Origin: Deinococcus planocerae
Lineage (GTDB): Bacteria > Deinococcota > Deinococci > Deinococcales > Deinococcaceae
Assembly (NCBI RefSeq): GCF_002869765.1
Contig: NZ_PNOR01000015.1
Location: 46,737-110,736 of the forward strand
DNA length: 64,000 nt
Direction: 5' to 3'
Shown: positions 30,691 to 46,845 of the stretch, piece by piece
Numbering within the stretch: position 1 is the first letter of the stretch
Layout: each line of letters starts with the position of its first letter
Notes under the pieces: generated by a model
Seen by the model: only the letters and a program-made list of their open reading frames with translations
Told to the model about the DNA's origin: nothing
Databases searched by the model: none
Program-made: the position numbers and the translations under genes

Positions 30691-30703
30691 TTCCCCCGCC
30701 CCC

Positions 30704-33015
<2,312 letters not shown>

Positions 33016-33035
33016 GGCGGTCAGCCGTCAGCAAG

Positions 33036-33065
33036 AAGGGGCCCAGCCAGAGCGGCGGGCCCCTT
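33036..33065. terminator. Bidirectional terminator, rseP / SRPBCC gene
   Basis: AAGGGGCCC (33036-33044) with GGGCCCCTT (33057-33065), perfect 9-bp stem between convergent genes. Confidence 0.8.
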
Positions 33066-33078
33066 GGTCACGTCTGGC

Positions 33079-33534
33079 TCAGGTCGCCGCGCTGGGTTCT
33101 TCCTTGCCGCCGCGGCCCTCGACGAAGTTCTGGATGGACTTCAGGGCCTTGTCGATGCCCTCCTGAATCTGGTCGTTCGAGGGGGCCTGGCCCGGCATGT
33201 CCTCGCCCTGCGCGCGCTGGGGGTCGGGGTCGAAGCGGAGTTTGACGCTGACCTGGGAACCGTCGCCGTCGGGCCTGACTTCCAGGGTGCCGGAGTAGTT
33301 GATCTCGCCGTCGCTGCCCCACTCCAGGCGGTGGTTCTGGGCGTCCTGGACGAAGCGCCCGTCGGCCTGGTACTGGTGGCCGTTGGCCTCACCCTCCACC
33401 GCGACCCGTTCCTCGCCCTGGGGCTCGGCGCGCTTGGTGGTCGGCAGGTACTTGGGGAGGTTGCGCACGTCGGAGACGAACGCGAACACCTCGTCGGGGG
33501 ACGCTTGAACACGGCGGGTGCCTTGGTATTCCAT
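33079..33534 (-). CDS. SRPBCC (START/polyketide cyclase-like) family protein
   Basis: A 151-residue small-molecule-binding fold protein. The N-terminus VQASPDEVFAFVSDVRNLPKYLP is the canonical opening strand-helix of SRPBCC domains, and LEWGSDGEINYSGTLEVRPDG the antiparallel sheet that lines the cavity. The C-terminal helix (DKALKSIQNFVEGRGG) closes it. GGAGG is 6 nt before ATG. Ligand and function unknown; many relatives act as lipid or quinone carriers. Confidence 0.85.
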   Translation of the reverse strand: MEYQGTRRVQASPDEVFAFVSDVRNLPKYLPTTKRAEPQGEERVAVEGEANGHQYQADGRFVQDAQNHRLEWGSDGEINYSGTLEVRPDGDGSQVSVKLRFDPDPQRAQGEDMPGQAPSNDQIQEGIDKALKSIQNFVEGRGGKEEPSAAT

Positions 33535-33717
33535 GGGGGGCCTCCGGGGCGGATGTGGGCGGCGGGTGTCCGGGCGGGCAGGCCCAGCGTAGGCGCCGCC
33601 CGGAGACGAAGCGTGAGGCCAGGGGAACGGCGGACTTTACTTTCGTGCCAGCACTACAGTTGCGCCGCCCTGCCCCCTGCCCGCGGCGGGCGGCTGATCG
33701 CCGGGGCCAGGAAGCCT

Positions 33718-33723
33718 TACCAT
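33718..33723 (+). promoter_or_regulatory. -10 box, glycosyltransferase (leaderless)
   Basis: TACCAT, 8 nt before the ATG at 33732. Confidence 0.5.
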
Positions 33724-33731
33724 GAACCGCG

Positions 33732-34379
33732 ATGGGGCAGGCACAGGCGCGCGTGGCGGTCGTAATTCCCGCCTTCAACGAGGAGGACACGGTGGGAAGC
33801 GTGGTCCAGGTCGCGCGGGAATTCACCTCCGAGGTGGTCGTCGCCAGCGACGGCAGCAGCGACGGCACCCCTCAGGCGGCGCGCGAGGCCGGGGCGCAGG
33901 TCGTGGAGTTGCACGAGAACGCGGGCAAGGGCCCGGCGCTCAAGGCCGCGCTGGAGGCCACAGAAGCGGAGTACGTGGTCATGCTCGACGCCGACCTGAT
34001 CGGCCTGACGCGCGAGCATCTGGAGGTGTTGCTGCGGCCCGTGCTCGCCGGGGAACTCGACATGGCGATCGGTGTCTTCGAGGGCGGCGGCTTCGTGACC
34101 GACTGGGGCAACAAGCTCACCCCGCACCTCAGCGGGCAGCGGGCCTGCCGCCGGGAGTGGTTGCTGGAAGTCCCCCACCTGGGCGAGGAACGCTGGCCCG
34201 AGCCGCCCATCACCGACCACCTCAAGAACACCGGGGCGCGCTGGGGCTACGTGGAGTTGCCACAACTGCGCCAGGTGCTCAAGGAGAAGAAGCGCGGCTT
34301 CTGGAAGGGCGTGGGCTTCCGCACGAAGATGTACGCCGACCTGCTGACGTACCGGGCCAGGAAAAAGCGGGAGGGGTGA
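33732..34379 (+). CDS. Family 2 glycosyltransferase
   Basis: A 215-residue GT-A fold enzyme using a nucleotide sugar. The nucleotide-binding start is VAVVIPAFNEEDTVGSVV, then VVASDGSSDGTPQAA, GKGPALKAALEATEAEYVVM and the metal-binding DxD as LDADL. The acceptor half has WLLEVPHLGEERWPEPPITDH. No membrane helices, so it is the short cytosolic form. Donor and acceptor are unknown. It is convergent with the HIT gene. Confidence 0.88.
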   Translation: MGQAQARVAVVIPAFNEEDTVGSVVQVAREFTSEVVVASDGSSDGTPQAAREAGAQVVELHENAGKGPALKAALEATEAEYVVMLDADLIGLTREHLEVLLRPVLAGELDMAIGVFEGGGFVTDWGNKLTPHLSGQRACRREWLLEVPHLGEERWPEPPITDHLKNTGARWGYVELPQLRQVLKEKKRGFWKGVGFRTKMYADLLTYRARKKREG

Positions 34380-34396
34380 GGCGGGAGAGCCCGCCC

Positions 34397-34828
34397 TCAA
34401 GGCAAGGTGGCGCGCAGCCGGGCGGCGAGGGCGTCCAACTCCGCACGGGGCGGAAAGCGGCTCCAGTCCCCGTGGAGGGCGAACCCGTCTCCCGCAAAAC
34501 GCGGGAACACATGCAGGTGAACGTGGCTCACCTCCTGCCCCGCCGCCTCGCCGTCCGCGAGGAAGAGGTTGACCCCCTCGCAGCGGACGGCACCCCCCCG
34601 CAGGGCCCCCAGGACAAAGCGGCCCACCAGCATCAAGCGTGCGGCCTCCGGGTCTTCGAGTTCTCCCAGGGAGGCGACATGTCGGCGCGGCACGACGAGG
34701 ACGTGCCCGGGCGTCACGGGGTTGATGTCGAGAAAGGCCGTCACGAGGTCGTCCCCGTGAACGAGACTCGCCTCGGCCTCACCCCGGGCGATCCGGCAGA
34801 AGACGCATTCGTGCCCGTGACGGGTCAT
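34397..34828 (-). CDS. HIT-family nucleotide hydrolase
   Basis: A 143-residue histidine triad protein of ordinary length. The triad is VSHVHLHVFPRF. CVFCRI at the N-terminus is the usual zinc-binding Cys pair of bacterial HIT proteins, and FLDINPVTPGHVLVVPRRHV the typical fold core. Members split AMP-linked or dinucleoside polyphosphate substrates. Start ATG is 6 nt after a TAGGGT box. Confidence 0.92.
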   Translation of the reverse strand: MTRHGHECVFCRIARGEAEASLVHGDDLVTAFLDINPVTPGHVLVVPRRHVASLGELEDPEAARLMLVGRFVLGALRGGAVRCEGVNLFLADGEAAGQEVSHVHLHVFPRFAGDGFALHGDWSRFPPRAELDALAARLRATLP

Positions 34829-34834
34829 GGACTT

Positions 34835-34840
34835 ACCCTA
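34835..34840 (-). promoter_or_regulatory. -10 box, HIT gene (leaderless)
   Basis: TAGGGT read leftward, 6 nt before the ATG at 34828. Confidence 0.45.
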
Positions 34841-34963
34841 GCGCCCAGCGGCGGGAGATGACCGAACCGCCTGCGCCTGCCGCTGCACCCGTGACACCCG
34901 CCCCACTCGGTGACGGGCCGCGACGCACGCCGACCGGGGGTCGAAGCAGCGGGAAGGTCAGGT

Positions 34964-35914
34964 TCAGCGGCGCAGGGCTTCGGCGATGAACCGGCGCAGA
35001 CGTTGCCCAACCACGTCGCCCTCGGCCTCCACCGTCCCCAGCGCCCTCCACTCGGGCAGCCCGCTCGCCGGGTCCGGCATGGACCGCACGGCGGCGGCGA
35101 GTTCCCAGAGGCCCAGGTTCTCCACCCGCCGTCCGGTGATCGCCTCGTACGTCCACAGGAATTCCTCGGCGGCCTCGTCCAGGCCCAGCAGGCGGAGTTC
35201 CATGCGGGCGTAGGGGCGTAGGCCACGTCGATGCCGGGGTCACCGTACCCGGCCTCCTCCCAGTCGAGGACGGCGACGATACGACCGCCCTGCCACAGCA
35301 GGTTGCCCGCCCAGTAGTCCACGTGGACGAGCGTGGGCGGCACGGGACGCAGGCGCGGCCACAGGTCACGCGCCGCCGTCCACACCTCCAGGGCGTCCTC
35401 ATGGGGCTCCAGAAAGCGGGGAGGCGTCGGCGTCAGGGCGAACCACGCCACCTCGCGGTTGGCGTCCATCAGGCTCCCGGCGACCTCCTCGCAGGGGACG
35501 GCGTGGATGCGCGCCAGCATCTCCGCGAGCGTCCGCGCCCACTCCAGCGGATGGTCCACGCCTACCCACTGCCTCCCGGGCACATACGAGGTCACGATGC
35601 CGGGCGCACCCAGCACCTCGCCCCCTCTGTCGAGATACAGGGGCTCGGGGACCGGGACGCTGTGCTGGCGAAGCAGGGTCAGGGCGGCGTACTCGCGCGG
35701 GCGCCTTGCGGGCCGGGTCCTCGTTGGCGGGGTTGGAGCGGCGAACGACGAGCCTAAGGGGCACGCCCCGCGACGACCGGGCGTCCACGAAATGCGTGGC
35801 ATTCGAGAAACTGCCGGGAGCCAATGACACGGCCTGGAGACGGTGCCCGGGGGCGACGATCCCCAACAGGCGCTCCAGAACCTCCGAGGCCAGAGCTTCT
35901 CGAAATGGTTCTAT
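34964..35914 (-). pseudogene. Aminoglycoside phosphotransferase-like kinase, triple-lesion pseudogene
   Basis: Read leftward, a kinase of the APH/choline kinase fold is spread over two frames. The N-part (LAPGSFSNATHFVD, LRLVVRRSNPANEDPARK) lies in one frame, the middle (REYAALTLLRQHSVPVPEPL, LVHVDYWAGNLLWQ, AVLDWEEAGYGDPGIDVAYA) in another, and the end (MELRLLGLDEAAEEF to FIAEALRR) again in the first. Two breaks explain this: one extra C near 35702 and an exact 8-bp tandem duplication CCTACGCC at about 35210-35225; together they restore the frame. In addition the expected start codon reads ATA (35912-35914) before EPFREALASEVLERLL. Ancestral length about 310 residues. Confidence 0.8.
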
Positions 35915-36014
35915 GCAACACGCTCACACACCGGGCCGCCCCCGTCCTCCGCGCAATGGCCTACGTTCCCGCCGTTGACCGAGCCCGCCCTCCGGCCCGC
36001 CTGGAAACGCGTGC

Positions 36015-36020
36015 TAGCCT
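36015..36020 (+). promoter_or_regulatory. -10 box, tyrA (leaderless)
   Basis: TAGCCT, 7 nt before the ATG at 36028; supports that start over upstream in-frame codons. Confidence 0.45.
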
Positions 36021-36027
36021 CCCCCTC

Positions 36028-37140
<1,113 letters not shown>

Positions 37141-37145
37141 GGGGC

Positions 37146-37492
37146 TCAGTCCTCCCCGAAGTTCTGCTGTAGGCGCTCGGCCTCAGGTGGCGTGACCTGG
37201 TGTTGAACGGCGAAGAGGGCCGCCCCGCCCTCGTCGGGATGACGCAGCAGCAGATTGATAAGCACCCACTCCAGCGGTTCTGCCCGCCAGTTGTCCTCTC
37301 CCTTCCAACGGAGCCACAGGTGGAAGAGGGCGGCAGCGTTCCCGGCGTGGATGTCCGCGAAATGCTCAACAGACGCGAACATCTCCTCGGCGCTCTCGAA
37401 AGGACTGAACGGGGTGAAGTGGGCCAGCGTTTCCAGCGACCACACGAACTCCTGGGCCGCGCGGTACCCGGTGAGGTCCACCCCCGCCCCGC

Positions 37493-37496
<4 letters not shown>
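37146..37496 (-). CDS. Hypothetical protein downstream of argS
   Basis: A 116-residue soluble, mostly helical and acidic protein without a recognised family. Aromatic-rich opening (YRAAQEFVWSLETLAHFTPF) and NAAALFHLWLRWKGEDNWRAEPLEWVLINLL suggest a compact helical bundle. Its GTG overlaps the argS stop by four bases, so it is translated from the argS mRNA. Real gene by coupling and codon pattern; function unknown. Confidence 0.7.
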
Positions 37497-39331
<1,835 letters not shown>

Positions 39332-39339
39332 AACCGGGG

Positions 39340-39345
39340 ATTTTA
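39340..39345 (-). promoter_or_regulatory. -10 box, argS (leaderless)
   Basis: TAAAAT read leftward, 8 nt before the ATG at 39331. Confidence 0.55.
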
Positions 39346-39386
39346 GCAGCGGGAAGCGGCTGGGCGCGGCGTCTTCCGACCGCCCC

Positions 39387-41273
39387 TCAATCCCCTCGGG
39401 CCTCTTCTGCGTAGAAATCCGCGATGCCCGCCGCGATGGCCTGCGCGAACCGCTCGCGCCCGCCCGGGTCCATCAGGAGGCGCAGATTGCCCGGGTCGGT
39501 CAGGTACGCCGTCTCGACGAGCAGGCTGGGCTGGGTGGTGGGCCGCGTGAGGGCGAGGTCGGCCCCCGGTTTGAGCCCCTGTCCGGGTCCCAGGTCGGGC
39601 AGCGTGCGGCGCAGGGCGGCGAGGATGGCGGCGGCGGGGGCCTGCGCCTGCGGGTGCGTGAAGTAGACCTCCGGCCCCCGGATGCCGCGCGGATCGCGCC
39701 CGTCGGGCAGGGCGTTGGCGTGGATGGAGACGAGGAGGTCCGCACCCCTCTCCTCGGCGAGGAGGTCACGCTCGTAAAGCCCCAGGGTCACGTCGGCGTC
39801 GCGGGTGAGCACCGCTTCGGCCCCCTGGTCGCGCAGCAGCTCGGCCACGCGGCGGGCGATGGGGAGCACGAGGTCCTTTTCGGGCACCCGCAGGCTTCCC
39901 GCCCCGCCGAACTGGGTGCCGCCGTGCCCGGGATCGACGACGATCACCCGCCCCGCGAGCGGACGCGCCGGGTCGAGGGTGGGCGGGCGGCGCACGGTCA
40001 GGAGCAGGTCGTCACCGTCGTAATTGGCCGTGAAGCCCCAGCGTTGCGGGGCGGTGAGATCGAGGCTCAGCCGCGTCACCCCCAGCGCGGCGGGCTCGGC
40101 AGTCACACGCGCGACCAGCGGATCAGTGAGGGGGGCGGGCAGGATCGGCGGCGTGCCCAGGCCGTACAGGGTCAGGGTGAGGCGGCGTCCCTCGCCCTCC
40201 TGGGCCACGGTGAAGGGGATGCGGGCGCCGCTGAGGGGAAGGCGGAGGCGCAGGGCCTCCCAGGAGGGAGCGGCGGGCCCACCGTTCGGCGGGTTCGCGG
40301 GGGTGAGGGGCGTGAAGGGCAGGGCCGGGAGCAACGTGACGGGTGGCGTGGTGGCCTCGGCGGGCGCGGCGTCCAGGGTGACCTCTCCACTCGGGGCGAG
40401 CGTGGGGGCCCCGTCCGTCACGTCCAGTTGCTTCGCCGTGACGAGCACGCTCACCCCGGGGGCGAGGCGGGCGCGCACGTCCTCCCCCACCCGCCCGACG
40501 AGCGTGAAGGTCATGCCGTCACGCGGGTACAGGAACGGCCTGCCCTCCAGGGTGGTCACGGCGCCCCCCCCCTCGTTCAGCCCCAGGCCGCGCACGGTGC
40601 CGGGCCGCTGGGTGCCGGTGCGGGGTCCCTCTCCCGTGCTCGTCAGGCGCCCCGGGGCGGTGGCCGTGACCCCCCTGCCGTCGCGCCCGGTGAGGCGGAC
40701 CGTCACGGCAGTGTTCTCGAACCGGGCGGCGACGGGGACCACGTACTCGGCCTCGTAGCGGCCCGGCTCGACCTCCCGCAGGGGAGTCCAGGGGCCGGTG
40801 CCCACCCGGTAGGCGGCCCGACCGCCCGGCGAGCCCCGGAAGGACACGGGCACGGCGCGCTCGTCCGGCGAGTCGCGGGCCGTGTCCCAGAACTCGTGGG
40901 GCACCGCGGGCGTCACGCTCTTGCGGTCGATGGTCGTGGGTGTGGCGGGCAGCGGACCCGTCGCCGTGCGGATGACCCGCAGCGTCCGCGCGCCCGTCTG
41001 TCCGTTCAGTGTGGTGACGAGCCGCAGGTCGTTCGTGCCCACCCGCAGCGGCCACCACAGCATGAACAGGCCGTCTTGCCCCACCGCCACCGCCTGATTT
41101 CCGACGCGCAGCCCCGCGCCGGGCGGCACGCTCCCCTCCAGAATCACATGGTCGAACGCGACCCGGTGCCCCTCCGGCGGGTAGGCGACGAACACCTCCG
41201 GCGCGGCCCGCGCAGCGGTCAGGACCGGGACGGCGAGCAGGGCAAGACTGAGAAAGACGCGGCGCAGCGGCAT
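39387..41273 (-). CDS. N-acetylmuramoyl-L-alanine amidase, secreted
   Basis: A 628-residue exported peptidoglycan amidase. Signal peptide MPLRRVFLSLALLAVPVLTAARA. The first ~400 residues are beta-rich domains with Pro/Gly/Thr linkers, including a copper-amine-oxidase/AMIN-like stretch before the enzyme. The C-terminal Amidase_3 domain has the zinc ligands in VIVVDPGHGGTQFG (His), LRVPEKDL (Glu) and LLVSIHANALPDG (His), and the catalytic Glu in SLLVETAYLTDPGN. It trims or splits septal wall. The frame continues upstream over a decayed methyltransferase; the signal peptide fixes the start. Confidence 0.92.
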   Translation of the reverse strand: MPLRRVFLSLALLAVPVLTAARAAPEVFVAYPPEGHRVAFDHVILEGSVPPGAGLRVGNQAVAVGQDGLFMLWWPLRVGTNDLRLVTTLNGQTGARTLRVIRTATGPLPATPTTIDRKSVTPAVPHEFWDTARDSPDERAVPVSFRGSPGGRAAYRVGTGPWTPLREVEPGRYEAEYVVPVAARFENTAVTVRLTGRDGRGVTATAPGRLTSTGEGPRTGTQRPGTVRGLGLNEGGGAVTTLEGRPFLYPRDGMTFTLVGRVGEDVRARLAPGVSVLVTAKQLDVTDGAPTLAPSGEVTLDAAPAEATTPPVTLLPALPFTPLTPANPPNGGPAAPSWEALRLRLPLSGARIPFTVAQEGEGRRLTLTLYGLGTPPILPAPLTDPLVARVTAEPAALGVTRLSLDLTAPQRWGFTANYDGDDLLLTVRRPPTLDPARPLAGRVIVVDPGHGGTQFGGAGSLRVPEKDLVLPIARRVAELLRDQGAEAVLTRDADVTLGLYERDLLAEERGADLLVSIHANALPDGRDPRGIRGPEVYFTHPQAQAPAAAILAALRRTLPDLGPGQGLKPGADLALTRPTTQPSLLVETAYLTDPGNLRLLMDPGGRERFAQAIAAGIADFYAEEARGD

Positions 41274-41322
41274 AGCGAGGTCTACCACGCCGCGGGAAGC
41301 GGAAGGATGAGGCCCCCGAACC

Positions 41323-41850
41323 TCAGTCCACCCGGCCCACCAGCAGGGCGAGTTCCAGCCCCCTCCTATCAAAAGTGGCACGCCACGTCCGCCTCCCCGA
41401 GGCCACTCCACCTGTGCCCAGGCGGGCGCAAGGCGGTGGCTCCCGTCCTCCCTCCCCCTCAGCAACGCGACGCCGCCGGGCGCGAGGCAGGCACGCATCT
41501 CCCCGTACAGCGTCCGCTTGCGCTCGTCGGGCAGGTGGTGGAGGGCAAAGCCGCTGACCACGGCGCCGAACGTTCTCAGGTCGGGCAACGGGGCGTTCAG
41601 GTCGTGATGGGTGACGGTCACGTTGACTTCTCCCGCAAAGTGAAGGCGGGCCGCGTCCAGCATCACCTCGGAGGCGTCGAGCGCCACGCCCCACGCGTGC
41701 CAGCAACGCGAGCGGACGAGGGCGAGCACCCGCCGGGTGTGCGCGGGCAGGAGGTGGGGGAGTAGCCTCTCTCCCACCTTCCGCTGAGGCACGGCATCCT
41801 GCGCGGCGAGGGAGGTCCGGGCGTCCTCGGGGCCCGCGGTACTCGGTCAT
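41323..41850 (-). pseudogene. Class I methyltransferase, pseudogene lacking SAM motif I
   Basis: Leftward, a methyltransferase is split over frames. ATG 41850 gives MTEYRGP, but the continuation EDARTSLAAQDAVPQRKVGERL is one frame off (extra C in a C4 run near 41828). The body then reads HTRRVLALVRSRCWHAWGVA, where methyltransferases should have VLDLGCGxG before the acidic loop; about eight to ten codons of motif I are missing in frame, perhaps by recombination between GTGCTC-like repeats. VTHHDLNAPLPDLRTFGAVV and FALHHLPDERKRTLYGEM follow correctly. Near 41391 a G is lost, and the natural C-terminus TFDRRGLELALLVGRVD is in another frame. Confidence 0.75.
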
Positions 41851-41896
41851 GGGGCTCCTCGGGAACGGGGCCGGGCCGGGGCACGTAAGCTGGGTC

Positions 41897-42064
41897 ATGC
41901 CCACCCCCGGAGTGATGGACCTGATCGTGCTGCTGGCCTTCCTCGCCGTGCTGTTCGGCCTCTACCTGCTGGTGAGGGTGATCCGCCGTGCCTGGGACGG
42001 AGGCAGCGCCGCACGTGTCCGGGAACTGGAAAGCCGGGTGCGAGACCTCGAAGACGGGCGGTGA
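41897..42064 (+). CDS. Small single-pass membrane protein
   Basis: A 55-residue protein with one hydrophobic helix (VMDLIVLLAFLAVLFGLYLLV) followed by a basic and then coiled-coil-like segment (ARVRELESRVRDLEDGR). Start ATG 41897 follows a TAAGCT box (41886-41891) by 5 nt; ATG 41915 is an alternative. Divergent from the methyltransferase pseudogene and convergent with leuB. Function unknown, but the codon pattern and compact topology suggest a real gene. Confidence 0.6.
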   Translation: MPTPGVMDLIVLLAFLAVLFGLYLLVRVIRRAWDGGSAARVRELESRVRDLEDGR

Positions 42065-42071
42065 AAGGAGC

Positions 42072-42106
42072 AGGGGCGGCGGCCCACCTGGCAACCCGCC
42101 GCCCCT
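42072..42106. terminator. Terminator at end of leu operon
   Basis: AGGGGCGGCGG (42072-42082) with CCGCCGCCCCT (42096-42106), 11-bp perfect stem between convergent genes. Confidence 0.85.
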
Positions 42107-42124
42107 CTCCCCCTTCTCCCGGGT

Positions 42125-43697
<1,573 letters not shown>

Positions 43698-43744
43698 GGG
43701 GACTCCTTGAGGCAGAGTGCGGATGGCAGAAAGCAGAAGGCGGG

Positions 43745-45001
43745 TCAGTTCGAGGAGCGCAGGCGACCCAGTTCTTCCGGCACGTCCTCGGCGTAGAGGT
43801 CGCGCCAGTGTTCGCCGTCGAAGGTGACCTCGGACTCCATGAAGTACTGGGCGGGGTCGTCGGAGTCGCTGATGGCGTCGGTCGGGAGGTCGAGGCGCAC
43901 CCCCTGCACGGCGGGCAACTCGTCCAGCTCGGCGAGGTGGGGGGCCTCGCCCGCGAAGGTCTCGACCAGCACGTTGCGGGTCCACTCCCCCCAGGCGTCT
44001 GAGTCGCCCGCACCTGTCGCTTCGATCAGGTCGGCGCGCACCCGCTCGGCGTGCTCCCCGGGAATCGCGCCCTCCTCCCACTCGACCCGCCCGTCGGCCC
44101 ACACGGTGACGGGGACCGTCTGCACGTCGAGCATGTTGGAGAGCAGTTCGCCGAGTTCCCCGGTGCCGTCCTCGACGGGCTCGGCGTCCGGGTCGCCGTA
44201 GGAGTGCCAGGTCTCGCCGTCGAGGGAGTAGCTTGAGCCCTCCGGGTTGGGGTGGAACTCCACGTTGCCCCGGGTGGCGAAGGCGAGGCTGAGGGGCGAT
44301 TGCAGCGGCGCGGGCTGCCGCAGCTCCAGCAGCAGGCGGCGGGCGACGGGGACAGGCCCCTCTTCCTGCTCCAGCAGCTCGTGGTGGGTCTGCGCCCACT
44401 CCTCGGGCGTTTCGCCATGCCACTCGCGGGTGACGGCCTCGATGACCTCCAGCAATTCCTCGGGCGGCTCGGGCTCGATGTCGATGCGGCCCTCGGGCCA
44501 GTGCTCGACCAGGAAGGAGGCGACCACCTCGCCGCGCAGGTTCAGGGCCGGGTGCTGCGTCAGGAAGTCGAGCACCTGCCGCGGGTCCTGCCCGGTAGGG
44601 AAGCCCTCCCAGCGCGCGCCGTCGAAGGAGTGCTGCTGATCGCGCAACCGCAGGTGGCCGCCCCCCTCGACCGGGATATTCAGGCCCACTTCTGCGCCCT
44701 GCCCCAGCACGAGGTCGCCCGTGAAGCGCCGCAGCGCGGGAACGGGGATGGCCTGCACGTCCTCCGCCGTATTCAACAGCCGGTCGGGTCGGCCCGCCAT
44801 GACAAACGACGTGCGGTACTCGCTGTCCCAGGCTGGCCCGTAGGGCTGCGAAGTCTTCAGGGCCACCTCGATCCGCCCGCGCAGGTCCGCGTCCTCCGGT
44901 CCACGCGTGAGGGTCACGTTGCCGTCCGCGTCCATCTGCGCCTCGAAGGGGTGGACGGTGGGCATCAGCCCGAGTTGTTTACGCCGTTTGGCTTCACCCA
45001 T
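43745..45001 (-). CDS. Unknown protein built of three ~134-residue repeats, in the leu operon
   Basis: A 418-residue soluble acidic protein with no recognised family. It opens MGEAKRRKQLGL, a basic MGxAKRRK start seen in several unrelated bacterial hypotheticals. The rest is three tandem repeats. Each begins with a strand containing DG/EG (DGNVTL at 26-31, EGRIDI at 170-175, DGRVEW at 303-308), has an acidic helix (LRGRIEVAL, LLEVIEAVT, RVRADLIEA), and ends [ST][FL]DGxxW: 125-131, 259-265 and 393-399, spaced exactly 134 residues. It sits between leuC and leuD with modest gaps, so it is probably co-transcribed. No catalytic pattern, signal or membrane helix is seen; a beta-rich binding or scaffold protein is a guess. 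Confidence 0.8.
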   Translation of the reverse strand: MGEAKRRKQLGLMPTVHPFEAQMDADGNVTLTRGPEDADLRGRIEVALKTSQPYGPAWDSEYRTSFVMAGRPDRLLNTAEDVQAIPVPALRRFTGDLVLGQGAEVGLNIPVEGGGHLRLRDQQHSFDGARWEGFPTGQDPRQVLDFLTQHPALNLRGEVVASFLVEHWPEGRIDIEPEPPEELLEVIEAVTREWHGETPEEWAQTHHELLEQEEGPVPVARRLLLELRQPAPLQSPLSLAFATRGNVEFHPNPEGSSYSLDGETWHSYGDPDAEPVEDGTGELGELLSNMLDVQTVPVTVWADGRVEWEEGAIPGEHAERVRADLIEATGAGDSDAWGEWTRNVLVETFAGEAPHLAELDELPAVQGVRLDLPTDAISDSDDPAQYFMESEVTFDGEHWRDLYAEDVPEELGRLRSSN

Positions 45002-45061
45002 AGATTTTCAGCTTATCCTCGCGGGGCCAGCGGCGGACCGCCGACACCCATTGTTCACCTG

Positions 45062-45391
45062 TCAGCCGATGCTTCCGACGAAGGCCGTCACGCTGACATA
45101 AAACGTCACCACAAAAGCCACCGGAATCAAGAGCGCCGCGGCACCCACCCGCACGGCCAGAGTCCCGGCTTTGGAGGCAGCGTAAAGGGCCAACCCCATA
45201 CCCGTCAGGAAGACCAGGACGGCGGGCAGGGTAGACAGGTAACGGTCTATCACCGGGCTCAGGAAATCCAGCAGAAGCAGCAGCGCCGCGCAGGCAAACA
45301 GGGGAAGCCAAGCCGACCCCTTGTGACCCGTGACCAGCCAGCCCAGGAGCCACAGCACAGGACCGCATACGGCGACAGCAGCCATCCGCAT
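45062..45391 (-). CDS. Small polytopic membrane protein in the leu operon
   Basis: A 109-residue protein that is almost wholly hydrophobic: roughly four helices (VCGPVLWLLGWLV, WLPLFACAALLLLLDFL, LPAVLVFLTGMGLALYA, ALLIPVAFVVTFYVSVTAFV). The ATG lies 3 bases after the leuC stop, indicating co-translation. No family recognised. Its placement invites a transport or membrane role, but nothing in the sequence proves a link to leucine. Confidence 0.7.
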   Translation of the reverse strand: MRMAAVAVCGPVLWLLGWLVTGHKGSAWLPLFACAALLLLLDFLSPVIDRYLSTLPAVLVFLTGMGLALYAASKAGTLAVRVGAAALLIPVAFVVTFYVSVTAFVGSIG

Positions 45392-45394
45392 CCC

Positions 45395-46685
<1,291 letters not shown>

Positions 46686-46712
46686 CAGGCACAACTCCTC
46701 TCTAGCCTTCCT

Positions 46713-46753
46713 GCAAGCAAAAGCCCCCGAAGCTTGATCGGCTCCGGGGGCGG
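46713..46753 (-). terminator. leu leader terminator (segments 3 and 4)
   Basis: Read leftward: CCGCCCCCGG (46753-46744), a 14-nt loop, CGGGGGC (46729-46723), then TTTTGCTT. An intrinsic terminator 29 nt before leuC, in the leader, hence an attenuator. Confidence 0.8.
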
Positions 46754-46775
46754 ATGGGCGAACGCTGGGCTGCGC

Positions 46776-46838
46776 TCACCGCCCCCAACGAAGAAGCGCC
46801 ACGGGGGCGTCCTTCCGAATCGGCGGCTCGGTGAACAT
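46776..46838 (-). CDS. leuL: leu operon leader peptide
   Basis: A 20-residue ORF, ATG at 46838 to TGA at 46776, ending Val-Ala-Leu-Leu-Arg-Trp-Gly-Arg. The two Leu codons are adjacent CTT CTT, a codon that is scarce in this GC-rich window where Leu is mostly CTG or CTC. Four segments alternate: 1 CGCCCCC (46809-46803), inside the ORF just before the Leu codons; 2 GGGGGCGG (46786-46779) at its end; 3 CCGCCCCCGG; 4 CGGGGGC. 1:2 or 2:3 or 3:4 can pair. A ribosome stalled at Leu covers 1, so 2:3 forms and the terminator does not. Confidence 0.75.
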   Translation of the reverse strand: MFTEPPIRKDAPVALLRWGR

Positions 46839-46845
46839 CAGGGGG

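Noticed and set aside
35824..36027. Upstream extension of tyrA
   Set aside because: Overlaps the pseudogene start region and gives low-complexity residues; the -10 box and ATG 36028 fit better.
39387..41792. Amidase frame extended to 801 codons
   Set aside because: Upstream part is the decayed methyltransferase read in its middle frame; the signal peptide at 41273 marks the true start.
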